Assembly: GCF_003318255.1 (NCBI RefSeq)
Contig: NZ_QOCF01000036.1
Coordinates: forward strand, 1-64,000
DNA: 64,000 nucleotides
Origin: Ruegeria sp. A3M17
GTDB lineage: Bacteria; Pseudomonadota; Alphaproteobacteria; Rhodobacterales; Rhodobacteraceae
Reading direction: 5' to 3'
Part shown: positions 44,605 to 52,556 of the stretch, piece after piece
How the letters are laid out: each line of letters starts with the position of its first letter
Position numbering within the stretch: position 1 is the stretch's first letter
Made by a program: the position numbers and the translations under genes
Notes under the pieces: generated by a model
Told to the model about the DNA's origin: nothing
The model's database searches: none
Seen by the model: only the letters and a program-made list of their open reading frames with translations

Positions 44605-46115
44605 GCGACCGAGTCCTGCGCGTCCATGACGGAGGCCAGGTGCATGATGTTTTCTTCTGTCATCTCATCGCCGGTGACCTGCCCGCTGATGCGCCCTTCG
44701 CGCACCACCAGCACGCGGTCACAGACACCAATCAGTTCGGGCAACTCTGAAGAAATCACGACGATCCCCACGCCTTCGGTCGCTAGTTCGCGCAGAATGC
44801 GGTGAATCTCGGATTTCGCGCCCACATCGACCCCGCGGGTCGGTTCGTCGAGAAAAATCAGGCGCGGGTTCACTGACAGCATTTTGGCCAGCGCCACCTT
44901 TTGCTGATTGCCCCCCGACAGAGACGACACCGGATCGCTCAGCGATCCGCATTTCAGGTTCAGCTTGTGTCCCAACGCCTTGGCTTGTGCCTCTTCCGTA
45001 CCGGATTGAATCAGGCCAATCCCATTAGCCACCTGCTCCAGATTCAGGGCGGAAACATTGGCGGCAATTGGCAGATCGAGGAACACGCCATCCCCTTTGC
45101 GGTCTTCGGACAGATACACCACCCCCTTGGCAATACTGTCCTGATAATTCCGCAGGTTTAGCTTTTCACCGTTCAGCCAGACCTCACCCGTGACATCTCC
45201 CTCAAGCTGGCAGATACCTTTGACGATCTCACTGCGGCCCGCGCCAATCAGACCAGCGACGCCCAGAATTTCACCCTTGTTCAATGTGAATGAAACATCA
45301 CGAAAGCGCTTCGTTTCGGTCAGGTTGCGCACGTCCAGGATCACTTCGTCCGAAGGCATTTCTTGCTTTTGGGGATAAAGATTGTCGATCACCCGCCCGA
45401 CCATGGCGTTGACCACATCGCTGGGCTGAATTTCGGCAACGTTTTGAGTGACGATATGCTGCCCGTCCCGGAACACCGAAACCCGGTCGCAATTGTTGAA
45501 TATCTCGACCATTCGGTGCGAAATATAGATGATCGAAATCCCCTGATCCGCCAGTTTGCGCATGATCCCGAACAAGGTTTGGGCTTCGGCTTCCGTGAGT
45601 GCGGCTGTCGGCTCATCAAGGATCAAAATGCGGCATTCCAGCGTCAGGGCTTTGGCGATCTCGACCAGCTGCTGGTTCGAGATCGAAAGGTGTTTCACCA
45701 GGATCGAGGGATCAATATCGCTGAGCTGCCGAAACACATCGACTGCATCGCGTTCCAGTTTTCGATAGTCCATCAGCCAGGACCGGCTGACATTGGTCTT
45801 GGCCATAAAGATGTTTTCGGCCACCGACACATCAGGACACAGGGCAATTTCCTGATGCACAAAACCAATACCCAATTGTTGCGCCATTGTCGGAGACGAG
45901 ATTTTGACCGGGTCACCGTCCAGCACGATTTTGCCGCTGTCTGGTTGCAATATCCCGTCGATCACGTTCATCAGGGTCGACTTGCCTGCACCGTTTTCCC
46001 CTGCAACGGCGTGGATTTCCCCCTTGCGGAGTTCAAAATCAATCCCGCGCAATGCTTTGACCGGGCCAAAGGACTTGCTGAGGTTCGATATCCGAAGGAT
46101 CACGTCATCTTGCAT
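44601..46115 (-). CDS. Ribose-type ABC ATPase with two nucleotide-binding domains
   Basis: The product has 504 residues: two fused ATPase halves as in RbsA/MglA. The first has Walker [10 protein letters not shown], signature [15 protein letters not shown] and Walker [11 protein letters not shown]. The second has the degenerate Walker [10 protein letters not shown], signature [15 protein letters not shown] and Walker [12 protein letters not shown], the typical asymmetry of this family. It energises sugar import with the permease and the binding protein. It is separated from the binding-protein gene by 98 bases containing two hairpins and overlaps the permease start by four bases. Confidence 0.93.
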   Translation of the reverse strand: MQDDVILRISNLSKSFGPVKALRGIDFELRKGEIHAVAGENGAGKSTLMNVIDGILQPDSGKIVLDGDPVKISSPTMAQQLGIGFVHQEIALCPDVSVAENIFMAKTNVSRSWLMDYRKLERDAVDVFRQLSDIDPSILVKHLSISNQQLVEIAKALTLECRILILDEPTAALTEAEAQTLFGIMRKLADQGISIIYISHRMVEIFNNCDRVSVFRDGQHIVTQNVAEIQPSDVVNAMVGRVIDNLYPQKQEMPSDEVILDVRNLTETKRFRDVSFTLNKGEILGVAGLIGAGRSEIVKGICQLEGDVTGEVWLNGEKLNLRNYQDSIAKGVVYLSEDRKGDGVFLDLPIAANVSALNLEQVANGIGLIQSGTEEAQAKALGHKLNLKCGSLSDPVSSLSGGNQQKVALAKMLSVNPRLIFLDEPTRGVDVGAKSEIHRILRELATEGVGIVVISSELPELIGVCDRVLVVREGRISGQVTGDEMTEENIMHLASVMDAQDSVA

Positions 46116-46141
46116 GGCACCACCGTCTCGGGGACTTGTAT

Positions 46142-46160
46142 CGGTTCGGGTAGAGAACCG
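46142..46160. promoter_or_regulatory. Intercistronic hairpin before the ABC ATPase gene
   Basis: CGGTTC (46142-46147) and GAACCG (46155-46160) form a 6-bp stem with a 7-base loop on either strand. It lies just upstream of the ATPase start in the minus-strand operon. With the next hairpin it probably stabilises the binding-protein mRNA or reduces read-through. Confidence 0.4.
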
Positions 46161-46195
46161 CCCGCGAACTTAACTGGAATTGCGCGGACGGTTTG

Positions 46196-46213
46196 TCGGA
46201 GGGGGTGCTCCGA
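46196..46213 (-). terminator. Hairpin immediately after the binding-protein stop
   Basis: TCGGAG and CTCCGA form a 6-bp stem around a 6-base loop directly behind the stop codon of the periplasmic binding protein gene. There is no T-run, so it is more likely an mRNA 3'-end stabiliser or attenuator than a full terminator. This is a common way to make more binding protein than ATPase. Confidence 0.4.
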
Positions 46214-47230
46214 TCAGGCCGGATCGCGTCCGTCCATGTAGACATTCAGATCAAAGCTGTCGGCATTGTCCTTGGTGATGACCGCAAAGCCATTGTCCAT
46301 GAACGGGATCTGAACCGGGTTGAAGCCGCTGGTCTTCCAGTCGTTGAAAGGATCAAAAACGTCTGCCCGGTTCGCCAGGTGCACCGCCATGAAACCCATG
46401 AAGCCCTGCACACCCTGATTGGGGTTCAGAGACATGTGGATATTGCCGGCACGGATATGCTCCAGCGTGGTCGGCGTCACATCCGCATGCATGATCAGAA
46501 TATTAGATTCCGCTTCAAGTTTGGCGGCAACCGCGCCTTCCGCCGAGCCGGCTTCGGGGATCCAGATCGCGGCAACATTCGGGTTGGCCTGAATGATCGA
46601 TGCAGTCGCGCGATAGGCTGCGTTGCTGTCCTGGTTCGTGGCCTGACGCCCAACCAGTTTCATGTTCGGATAGTTATCCTCCATATACGCGATCAAGGAA
46701 GTCACGCGCAGGTCATGGTTCGACTGACCCGGGTTTTCCAGAACCGCATACTCGGCGCTGTCACCCACCTGTTTGACAATCTCTTCCGCGGCAAACTTGG
46801 CCTCGGCATGGTTGTCTGACGTAATGTATCCGGTACGTTTCGAATTTGGGCTGTCTGCAGCAAAGGTCACGATTTCCGTGCCGTTATCGATGGCTCGGTT
46901 GATCGGCTCGATGAAAGGGTCAGATTGCATCGGGTGCAGCAGAACTCCAGCAGGCGATTTCACCAGATCCTGCTCGAACGAGGCGATCTGCTTGGTGATG
47001 TCATAGTCCGGCGTGCCCGAGAACACGGTCTCGCATCCAAAGGCTTCGGCTGCCTGTTTGAAGCCCTGATAGACTGGTACCCAATAGGGATGGCCCGAGA
47101 CCATGACGTTCATAACATAAGTCTCACCCGGCTCGCACATTATGCCCTCGGCCTGCGCTGAGGTGGCTGTGATGCCAGCCACCGCCAAAGCAGCGGACGC
47201 GATAATGTTGTTTGCTTTCGAAAAGTTCAT
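46214..47230 (-). CDS. Periplasmic sugar-binding protein, ribose/xylose type
   Basis: From ATG 47230 (GGAGG seven bases upstream) the product has 338 residues. The upstream GTG-type frame to 47254 lacks a ribosome site. A signal peptide (SKANNIIASAALAVAGITATSAQA) precedes the Peripla_BP_4 domain, with VMVSGHPYWVPVYQGFKQAAEAFG, PDYDITKQIASFEQDLVKSPAGVLL and FAADSPNSKRTGYI, which matches the sugar-cleft motifs of RbsB-like proteins. It captures the substrate in the periplasm for the CUT2 transporter. It is the first gene of the operon, so the promoter and probable SorC operator should lie in the 47231-47400 region. Confidence 0.92.
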   Translation of the reverse strand: MNFSKANNIIASAALAVAGITATSAQAEGIMCEPGETYVMNVMVSGHPYWVPVYQGFKQAAEAFGCETVFSGTPDYDITKQIASFEQDLVKSPAGVLLHPMQSDPFIEPINRAIDNGTEIVTFAADSPNSKRTGYITSDNHAEAKFAAEEIVKQVGDSAEYAVLENPGQSNHDLRVTSLIAYMEDNYPNMKLVGRQATNQDSNAAYRATASIIQANPNVAAIWIPEAGSAEGAVAAKLEAESNILIMHADVTPTTLEHIRAGNIHMSLNPNQGVQGFMGFMAVHLANRADVFDPFNDWKTSGFNPVQIPFMDNGFAVITKDNADSFDLNVYMDGRDPA

Positions 47231-48411
47231 GAATTTCCTCCCATCGGAATGCACTTGCTATTGCGATGCGTTTCTCCTCCAGCATCACGTATGCAAGAAA
47301 TTTCGTCATTTGGTTTTTTTTGCACAATTGCTTTCTAAAGGTGTGGCGAAAGAACCGTCAACATGCTCATGGAAAATTACCAGTTCGCGAAATAAATTTC
47401 ACTTCGTGGTGCATTTTGGGGTTGGTGCACTTGACCTAGGTACACCCAAACCCAATTTCTTGCCCGTCTCTCGTGAGCAGCTGCAATTGCACGTTTGGGT
47501 TGTTTGAGCCAACTGATGAATTGACCGCGACATTATTCAAGAGTGCCAAAGATCAACTTCAAAGGAGCGCACCAACCACGATGGGTAATCCTGTTCGCGG
47601 TCTTTTTCCACGTTCGCGGCGGCGTCTCGTACCGCGACCTGGAGGAGTTCATGGCGGAACGTGGTGTGACGGTTGATCACGCGACGTAGCTGCGAAGGTC
47701 TTGACCACGAACATGCGACGATTAAGGCGACGTCGCTGCGTAAAATCGTGTCTAAGATGATGGCCTCAACGGATCGGCGCACGCGCCTCAAAAGTCTTGC
47801 TTGAAGGACCGTACTGCAATTTGTAATGCGGCACCGACTTCGCTGTGTTGCAGTAAGTTTCAGTGCTGCGCGTACGCCTAAAAATTCACCGCTCCCGAGT
47901 AGAACCCTGATCCTTTATTCACTGCCGCTGACGTAAATGTCACATATCCGCATTTGATCTCAAACCAAACGCCCGGTGATCGATGAAGGAATGGACAGCC
48001 TGTCTCGCCGGATCAAGATTTTAGCACATGGCGATGTGCGATCCGTGTGCGTTCCTTTGTTAAGGTTTGCGAAACACAAGAACGCAGCCCCAAGTGCGCT
48101 TGCAGCGAATTGGCGCTTTGCCCCGCAATCTGTAAATTGGCGATCCAATGCTCGCTGCTACGAGTACCAACGGCCGACTTATCTGCTGTGGAGCAGTGTG
48201 AGAAGCGACGCCGTCACAATTTTTTCGGTGCTGCGAGCGCGCAGCGAGAAATTGTAATGGCAACCATGGGCTCATTGCCGAACTCGGATGTAGTCATACG
48301 CCCCCTTGAGGTAATCACGGCGAAACGGCCCAATCTTGCCATTGAGCGCTGAACTCAAATGCTGCAATGGCATCCTGATCGCCGGACATTCACAACAAGA
48401 GCTCAGGCAAT
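47231..48411. other. Intergenic region with transposase debris
   Basis: About 1.2 kb separate the sugar-alcohol operon from the methylated-amine operon. The first 150 bases should hold the promoter of the former; a TTGACG is present but no good -10. Positions 47543-47689 hold an IS6-type fragment. For the remainder (about 47700-48400) I see no frame with recognisable homology and no strong ribosome site. Confidence 0.5.
47543..47689 (+). pseudogene. IS6-family transposase, N-terminal fragment
   Basis: A GTG-started frame reads MPKINFKGAHQPRWVILFAV and then HVRGGVSYRDLEEFMAERGV, TVDHAT and a stop. These are the first 48 residues of an IS6/IS26-type transposase, including the YRDLEE-x-MAERG-x-x-VDHAT segment. 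The DDE catalytic part is missing, so it is dead. Compared with the second fragment near 59,400, about 56 of 69 aligned bases are identical by hand count, so the two are related but not recent copies. Both point in the plus direction. Confidence 0.8.
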
Positions 48412-49776
48412 TCATTGGCCTCTGATCCCGCCGAGCCACGCACTTGTCGCTTCAAGCCCTTTGCGCAAGACTGAAAACATCTGCTCAATTTCACTTTCGC
48501 TAATGATTAGGGGCGGTGAAAGAACACACATGTTGATCACAGGTCGAACAAGTAGCCCACGTTTTTGGCATTCGATATCGATCTGGCCGCCAATTTCGTA
48601 GTCGCGTCCCAGGTCGCTCTGGGGATCACCATCGATTGAGCATTGAACGCATCCCATCAACCCCATGCCGCGCACATCGGCAACGATGTCAATCTGACGC
48701 AGTTGCTGAAGTTGATCCTGAAAAATCGGAGCGACGTTCCGAACGTGTTCGAGAAGCTGTTCCCGTTCTATAATCTCCATGCTTTTCAGACCAGCGGCCG
48801 CGCTGACCGGATGACCTGAATAGGTATAGCCATTAGAAAAGGTTGCATCTTTTCCCGCAACATCGGCGATCAATCTATCCGAGATAATCGCGGCGCCCAT
48901 CGGCGCGTACCCAGATGTCATTCCTTTGGCACAGGTGATTATGTCTGGCTGAATGTCAAAAACTGCCTCTGACGCAAACCAATGGCCCAATCGCCCGAAA
49001 GCCGTCACTACTTCGTCGGAAATGTATAGAACATCATACTTCCTGCAGATGTTTAGGCAGCTTTCGTGATATCCTTTTGGCGGCACGATCACGCCACCAG
49101 AGGCAAGAACCGGTTCGGCGATAAAAGCGGCAACATTTTCTGGGCCCAGCGTCACAATGGCGTTTTCCAGGTCCGAAACTTTCTCTTTCAGAAAGCTCTC
49201 TTCGCTTTGACCTGGCGCACGATAGAGCGGGTTCACGTCTGGCAGGAAATGTGCGAGGTCATCCGCCTTGTCGAGCCAAAGCCTGTCACGCTCTTTTCCA
49301 CTGATGCTGGCCGCCAGATAAGTGCTTCCATGATAAGCTTTTTGCCTGGAAATAATTTTCTTTTTCTCGGGCCGACCCAAGAGGTTGTTGCGGAAATGAA
49401 CAAACCGGATGGCCGTATCAACCGCAGTGGAACCGCCAGTAGTAAAAAAGACATTGTTCAAGTCGCCCGGCGCACGTTTGGCGATTTCGCGTGCGAACCG
49501 CGCGGCAGTCGAGTTGGAGTTGTTAAAGGGCGAGAAATAGGCAAGGTTTCGAGCCTGATCAGCCATGGCCTCGGCCATCTCCTCTCGCCCATAACCGATC
49601 TGGGTGCACCACATGCCTCCCGGTCCGTCGATCAAGCGTTCGCCTTTTTCGTTCATGACGTGGATGCCGTTGGCACCTTCGATGAAGGTCCGATCGTTTT
49701 CCCCCAAGGTTGCCATACCTTCCCACGGGTGCAGGAAGTGGTCGTTATCCCAGTGCTTGGCGTTAGAGTTATCCAC
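48412..49776 (-). CDS. Class III (omega-amino acid type) aminotransferase
   Basis: This 454-residue PLP enzyme of fold type I starts DNDHFLHPWEGMATLGENDRTF. It has FTTGGSTAVDTAIRFVHF, YHGSTYLAASISG, the PLP Asp in DVLYISDEVVTAFGRLG and the Schiff-base Lys in ITCAKGMTSGYAPMGA. Related enzymes transfer the amino group of beta-alanine, GABA, taurine or similar terminal amines to pyruvate or 2-oxoglutarate. It is the last gene of the methylated-amine operon and overlaps the MttB-like gene by eight bases. That position suggests it removes the primary amine left after demethylation. The substrate is inferred from family and context only. Confidence 0.88.
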   Translation of the reverse strand: MDNSNAKHWDNDHFLHPWEGMATLGENDRTFIEGANGIHVMNEKGERLIDGPGGMWCTQIGYGREEMAEAMADQARNLAYFSPFNNSNSTAARFAREIAKRAPGDLNNVFFTTGGSTAVDTAIRFVHFRNNLLGRPEKKKIISRQKAYHGSTYLAASISGKERDRLWLDKADDLAHFLPDVNPLYRAPGQSEESFLKEKVSDLENAIVTLGPENVAAFIAEPVLASGGVIVPPKGYHESCLNICRKYDVLYISDEVVTAFGRLGHWFASEAVFDIQPDIITCAKGMTSGYAPMGAAIISDRLIADVAGKDATFSNGYTYSGHPVSAAAGLKSMEIIEREQLLEHVRNVAPIFQDQLQQLRQIDIVADVRGMGLMGCVQCSIDGDPQSDLGRDYEIGGQIDIECQKRGLLVRPVINMCVLSPPLIISESEIEQMFSVLRKGLEATSAWLGGIRGQ

Positions 49777-51331
49777 GGCGGGCCATACTTTCTGCGCTCA
49801 TCACAATTGGGAACTCTTCGCGCACCTGAGCGTCTGAAGCGCCGAAGTAGTTGGGGAAATGGCTGTCGAGAATGGAATTGGACTTGTCACGGGCGCGGTC
49901 CAGCAGATCAGTTTTACCCTCGTTTTCCCATGTATCTGTACGCTCACGATCCATGAGCCGTGGGTAGACAAATTCGCTGTTCATATAGTTCAGCGTGTGT
50001 GGGTTGCCGAGGAAATGACCAGGATCAATGGCACACTGGTGGATTACATCCACCGCCATGGTTTCATCTGTGACCTCTATCCCGCGTAACGATCGCAGGA
50101 TCATACCACCCGCTTCGTCATCGATAACCATGCTTTCAAAACTGCATCCCATCAGGCTGCCAATCATACCTCCGAATTCGCACAGACGATTGGCACCAGC
50201 ATGAGCGGCAAGCGTGAAAGTCAGCGCCTTTTCCAACCCGTATTGCGCGTCGGGTATTTTGGCATCGGTCATACCTGCGCCAACGGATGTGGGAAGGCCA
50301 TAGAAATTGCCCATCTGAATGGCTGCCGCCCCGATCAGAGCCTGTTCACCACTGCCGCCGGTAAACGACCCGCTGCGCAAGTCAGTGATGAAGGGCCAGG
50401 CGGCAAAGCAGACCGGGCAGCCTGGTGTGATAAGGTTTACGATGGCAACACAGGCCAGCGTTTCGGCCACGGCTTGCACCAATGTTCCCGCCAGCGTCGC
50501 GGGGGCTGTGGCCCCGGCCTGAGGAGGCACCGCCAAATCGACCGTCAGACCTAGCTTGGCGGTATCGATCAGGATTTCCATGTTTTCCTTGCCGATCCGC
50601 AAGGGGGAAACCATGGGGCAGCCGCCAAATATGACGCTTGGCTTTTTCATGAAAGCCCCTTCACCACCTTGGGCCAAATCAAACATGCGGATAGCATGCG
50701 GGATATGGCTGCGGTCGCGAAAGGTCAGACAGGCAGGCTTTTGGCTGCCTGCGAGCATCGCATATATGGTGTTCATATCGTGGGCGAAATCATCGGTCAC
50801 ATCAGTGGCCAAGACCGTGTCGCCTAGCATATGGATGTTGTCCAAACAGTCCACCAGACGGGTGAAATCATACACATCGCGCAAGACCGAGGGCCGATAA
50901 GTTTTGGTCTCAGAATCGAAGGTGGTGACGGCGGTGCCAGAGTTGGCGAAGTAAACGCTCTCTGCCTTGCAATGCATGTCGTCTTTGCCTTCACGCTCTC
51001 CGCGGGCATAGACGTAAAACTCCTTGGCAGCACCAGCCAGGATGTCTTCCATCAGCGCGCGGGGGAAGCACAGCCGATTGAGGTCATTCATCACCGCGCC
51101 CTTGGGCAGCACCAGATCAAGCAGTTCCGGAAAATGGTCAGTAACGCCGGTGTTTTCCAGAACGGTCAAGGCCGCTTGGTGGATGTTCTCCATATCTGTT
51201 TGGGTCAACGGCTTGTAACGTCCGCCACTTAAGCCTCCACGTACGGCCTCATTGCCCGTGGTCGCCTGTTGCACCTTTATGCGCGCGGCGCGCCCACCAC
51301 CACCGCGACGGCGTGATTTCGCCTCAGCCAT
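49769..51331 (-). CDS. MttB-superfamily methyltransferase homologue, no pyrrolysine
   Basis: The product has 520 residues with a basic, Gly/Arg-rich start and a TIM-barrel body typical of the trimethylamine methyltransferase (MttB) superfamily: LTVLENTGVTDHFPELLDLVLPKG, YFANSGTAVTTFD, VIFGGCPMVSPLRIGKENM and LGNPHTLNYMNSEFVYPRLMDR. No in-frame stop appears inside, so it is of the non-pyrrolysine type (MtgB-like), known for demethylating glycine betaine and related quaternary amines with a corrinoid protein and tetrahydrofolate. No corrinoid protein gene lies nearby. It overlaps the Rieske gene by eight bases. Its role within an otherwise oxidative demethylation operon is not clear. Confidence 0.87.
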   Translation of the reverse strand: MAEAKSRRRGGGGRAARIKVQQATTGNEAVRGGLSGGRYKPLTQTDMENIHQAALTVLENTGVTDHFPELLDLVLPKGAVMNDLNRLCFPRALMEDILAGAAKEFYVYARGEREGKDDMHCKAESVYFANSGTAVTTFDSETKTYRPSVLRDVYDFTRLVDCLDNIHMLGDTVLATDVTDDFAHDMNTIYAMLAGSQKPACLTFRDRSHIPHAIRMFDLAQGGEGAFMKKPSVIFGGCPMVSPLRIGKENMEILIDTAKLGLTVDLAVPPQAGATAPATLAGTLVQAVAETLACVAIVNLITPGCPVCFAAWPFITDLRSGSFTGGSGEQALIGAAAIQMGNFYGLPTSVGAGMTDAKIPDAQYGLEKALTFTLAAHAGANRLCEFGGMIGSLMGCSFESMVIDDEAGGMILRSLRGIEVTDETMAVDVIHQCAIDPGHFLGNPHTLNYMNSEFVYPRLMDRERTDTWENEGKTDLLDRARDKSNSILDSHFPNYFGASDAQVREEFPIVMSAESMARRG

Positions 51332-52556
51332 GACCGGCCATCCTTTGTTCTGGTTCCGGGCTGATCATGGCGAAATAGAAGTCGTAAAACTCCTGGATCG
51401 CGGTTTCCATTTCGCCCAAGGGGCCCGGTTGGAAGTAATGAGAATTAACGCCGGACTGGTTGTGGCGAATGATGCGTTCGTCATCCAAAGTTGTGACATG
51501 CCAAAGCCAGGTCAGGTCTTCTTTGTTGTAATCTTGGCCTTCTTCGGCGTCAGCGCGAACCAGCCAGACCACCTGAATGTCGGTTTCCTGTAGACCACGT
51601 GGAATAAAGCGGTAGCCGACCATGTGATCCGAATAGATCAGGAACCAATTCAACGGGCCAATATCAAAGTCAGTTGCGCCACCATCGAAACCTCTTAGGG
51701 TTCCGAGCAATGGGGCCAGCGCCTCGCCCGTTTTACTGCCGGTTTTATAGCCTTGGTAAAGCGGATAGCGCCGATAGTACCCGCTGGTGAATGGGGTGGG
51801 CGCAGCGTCGCCGACAAGCGCCAATTCACCAGGTGACAGGCCGACTTCGACAGCCCTTGCCTTTAGCGGTTCGACCAAGCCAGCCATTTCTTGAGGCGAT
51901 TTCAGGCTATGAGAGCGAGAGTATTCTTTGTGTGCTGGTCCGCAGTGGTAGCATTCAAGATAGTTCTCCACCGCCAGTTTCCAATTCGCTGGAACGGGAA
52001 ATGACGCCGTATGCGCTACTTTCAGATCGTCAAAGCCATAGGGTTCGACCAGAGGCGCAAGTTGGCTGAGGACAGGATCAAGCGATGGCGTGTTTGCATC
52101 GGCACAGACAAAGATCAGGCCTTTGAAGACACTCACCTGAACGGGAAAGAGCCCAAATTTGGAGGGGTCAAAATGTTCCCCCATGTTATGGCCTGCACGA
52201 AGTTTTCCCGAAAGCTCATATGTCCAGGCGTGATAGGGGCACACAAGGACTCGGGCGTTGCCGGACTGTTCAGTGCAGACGCGAGATCCCCGATGGCGAC
52301 AGACATTCAAATGGGCGCGAACTTCGCCTTCGCGGTCGCGAACAACGATGATACTCTCCGGGCCATAGTCGAACAGGAAGTAGTCTCCGGGGTTTGGGAT
52401 TTGGCTGACATGCCCTGCCCAAAGCCAGTTACGGTTCCAGACCTGGGCAATGTCATAGTTATAGATGTCTTGCGAGGTATAGAATTCACGCGGCAGCGCG
52501 TGGCCGTACTGGTGCGAGGCCATCAAAGCATCTAACTCAAACGGTCGGCTGTTCAT
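51324..52556 (-). CDS. Rieske non-haem iron oxygenase, alpha subunit
   Basis: From ATG 52556 (GGAGGAG upstream) the product has 410 residues. The N-terminal Rieske [2Fe-2S] site is CRH-x17-CPYH. The C-terminal catalytic domain has ENYLECYHCGPAH, giving the E-x2-H-x4-H ferrous site, and an acidic ligand near LDDERIIRH. Sequence style and context resemble CntA, GbcA and Stc2, which hydroxylate the N-methyl or an adjacent carbon of quaternary amines with oxygen. The start is tied to the TMADH-like stop by a TGATG overlap. A partner reductase is not encoded nearby; the flavoprotein could fill this role. Confidence 0.9.
   Translation of the reverse strand: MNSRPFELDALMASHQYGHALPREFYTSQDIYNYDIAQVWNRNWLWAGHVSQIPNPGDYFLFDYGPESIIVVRDREGEVRAHLNVCRHRGSRVCTEQSGNARVLVCPYHAWTYELSGKLRAGHNMGEHFDPSKFGLFPVQVSVFKGLIFVCADANTPSLDPVLSQLAPLVEPYGFDDLKVAHTASFPVPANWKLAVENYLECYHCGPAHKEYSRSHSLKSPQEMAGLVEPLKARAVEVGLSPGELALVGDAAPTPFTSGYYRRYPLYQGYKTGSKTGEALAPLLGTLRGFDGGATDFDIGPLNWFLIYSDHMVGYRFIPRGLQETDIQVVWLVRADAEEGQDYNKEDLTWLWHVTTLDDERIIRHNQSGVNSHYFQPGPLGEMETAIQEFYDFYFAMISPEPEQRMAGHG

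Noticed and set aside
45363..46241. 292-codon plus-strand frame opposite the ABC ATPase gene
   Set aside because: It is the antisense shadow of a well-supported RbsA-type gene and shows no motif of its own.
37535..47230. Autoinducer-2 (Lsr) uptake and processing operon
   Set aside because: FGGY kinase, LsrF-like aldolase, SorC regulator and ribose-type ABC genes fit in outline, but the kinase resembles LyxK/EryA and a GlpD/EryB-type dehydrogenase is present, while LsrG and a second permease are missing.
49066..49956. 296-codon plus-strand frame opposite the aminotransferase and MttB genes
   Set aside because: Antisense shadow crossing two real overlapping genes; no family motifs.
49769..51331. 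Pyrrolysine-containing MttB or a nearby cobalamin riboswitch
   Set aside because: The reading frame has no internal amber codon, and I saw no riboswitch-like structure upstream; the gene is embedded in an operon by overlap.
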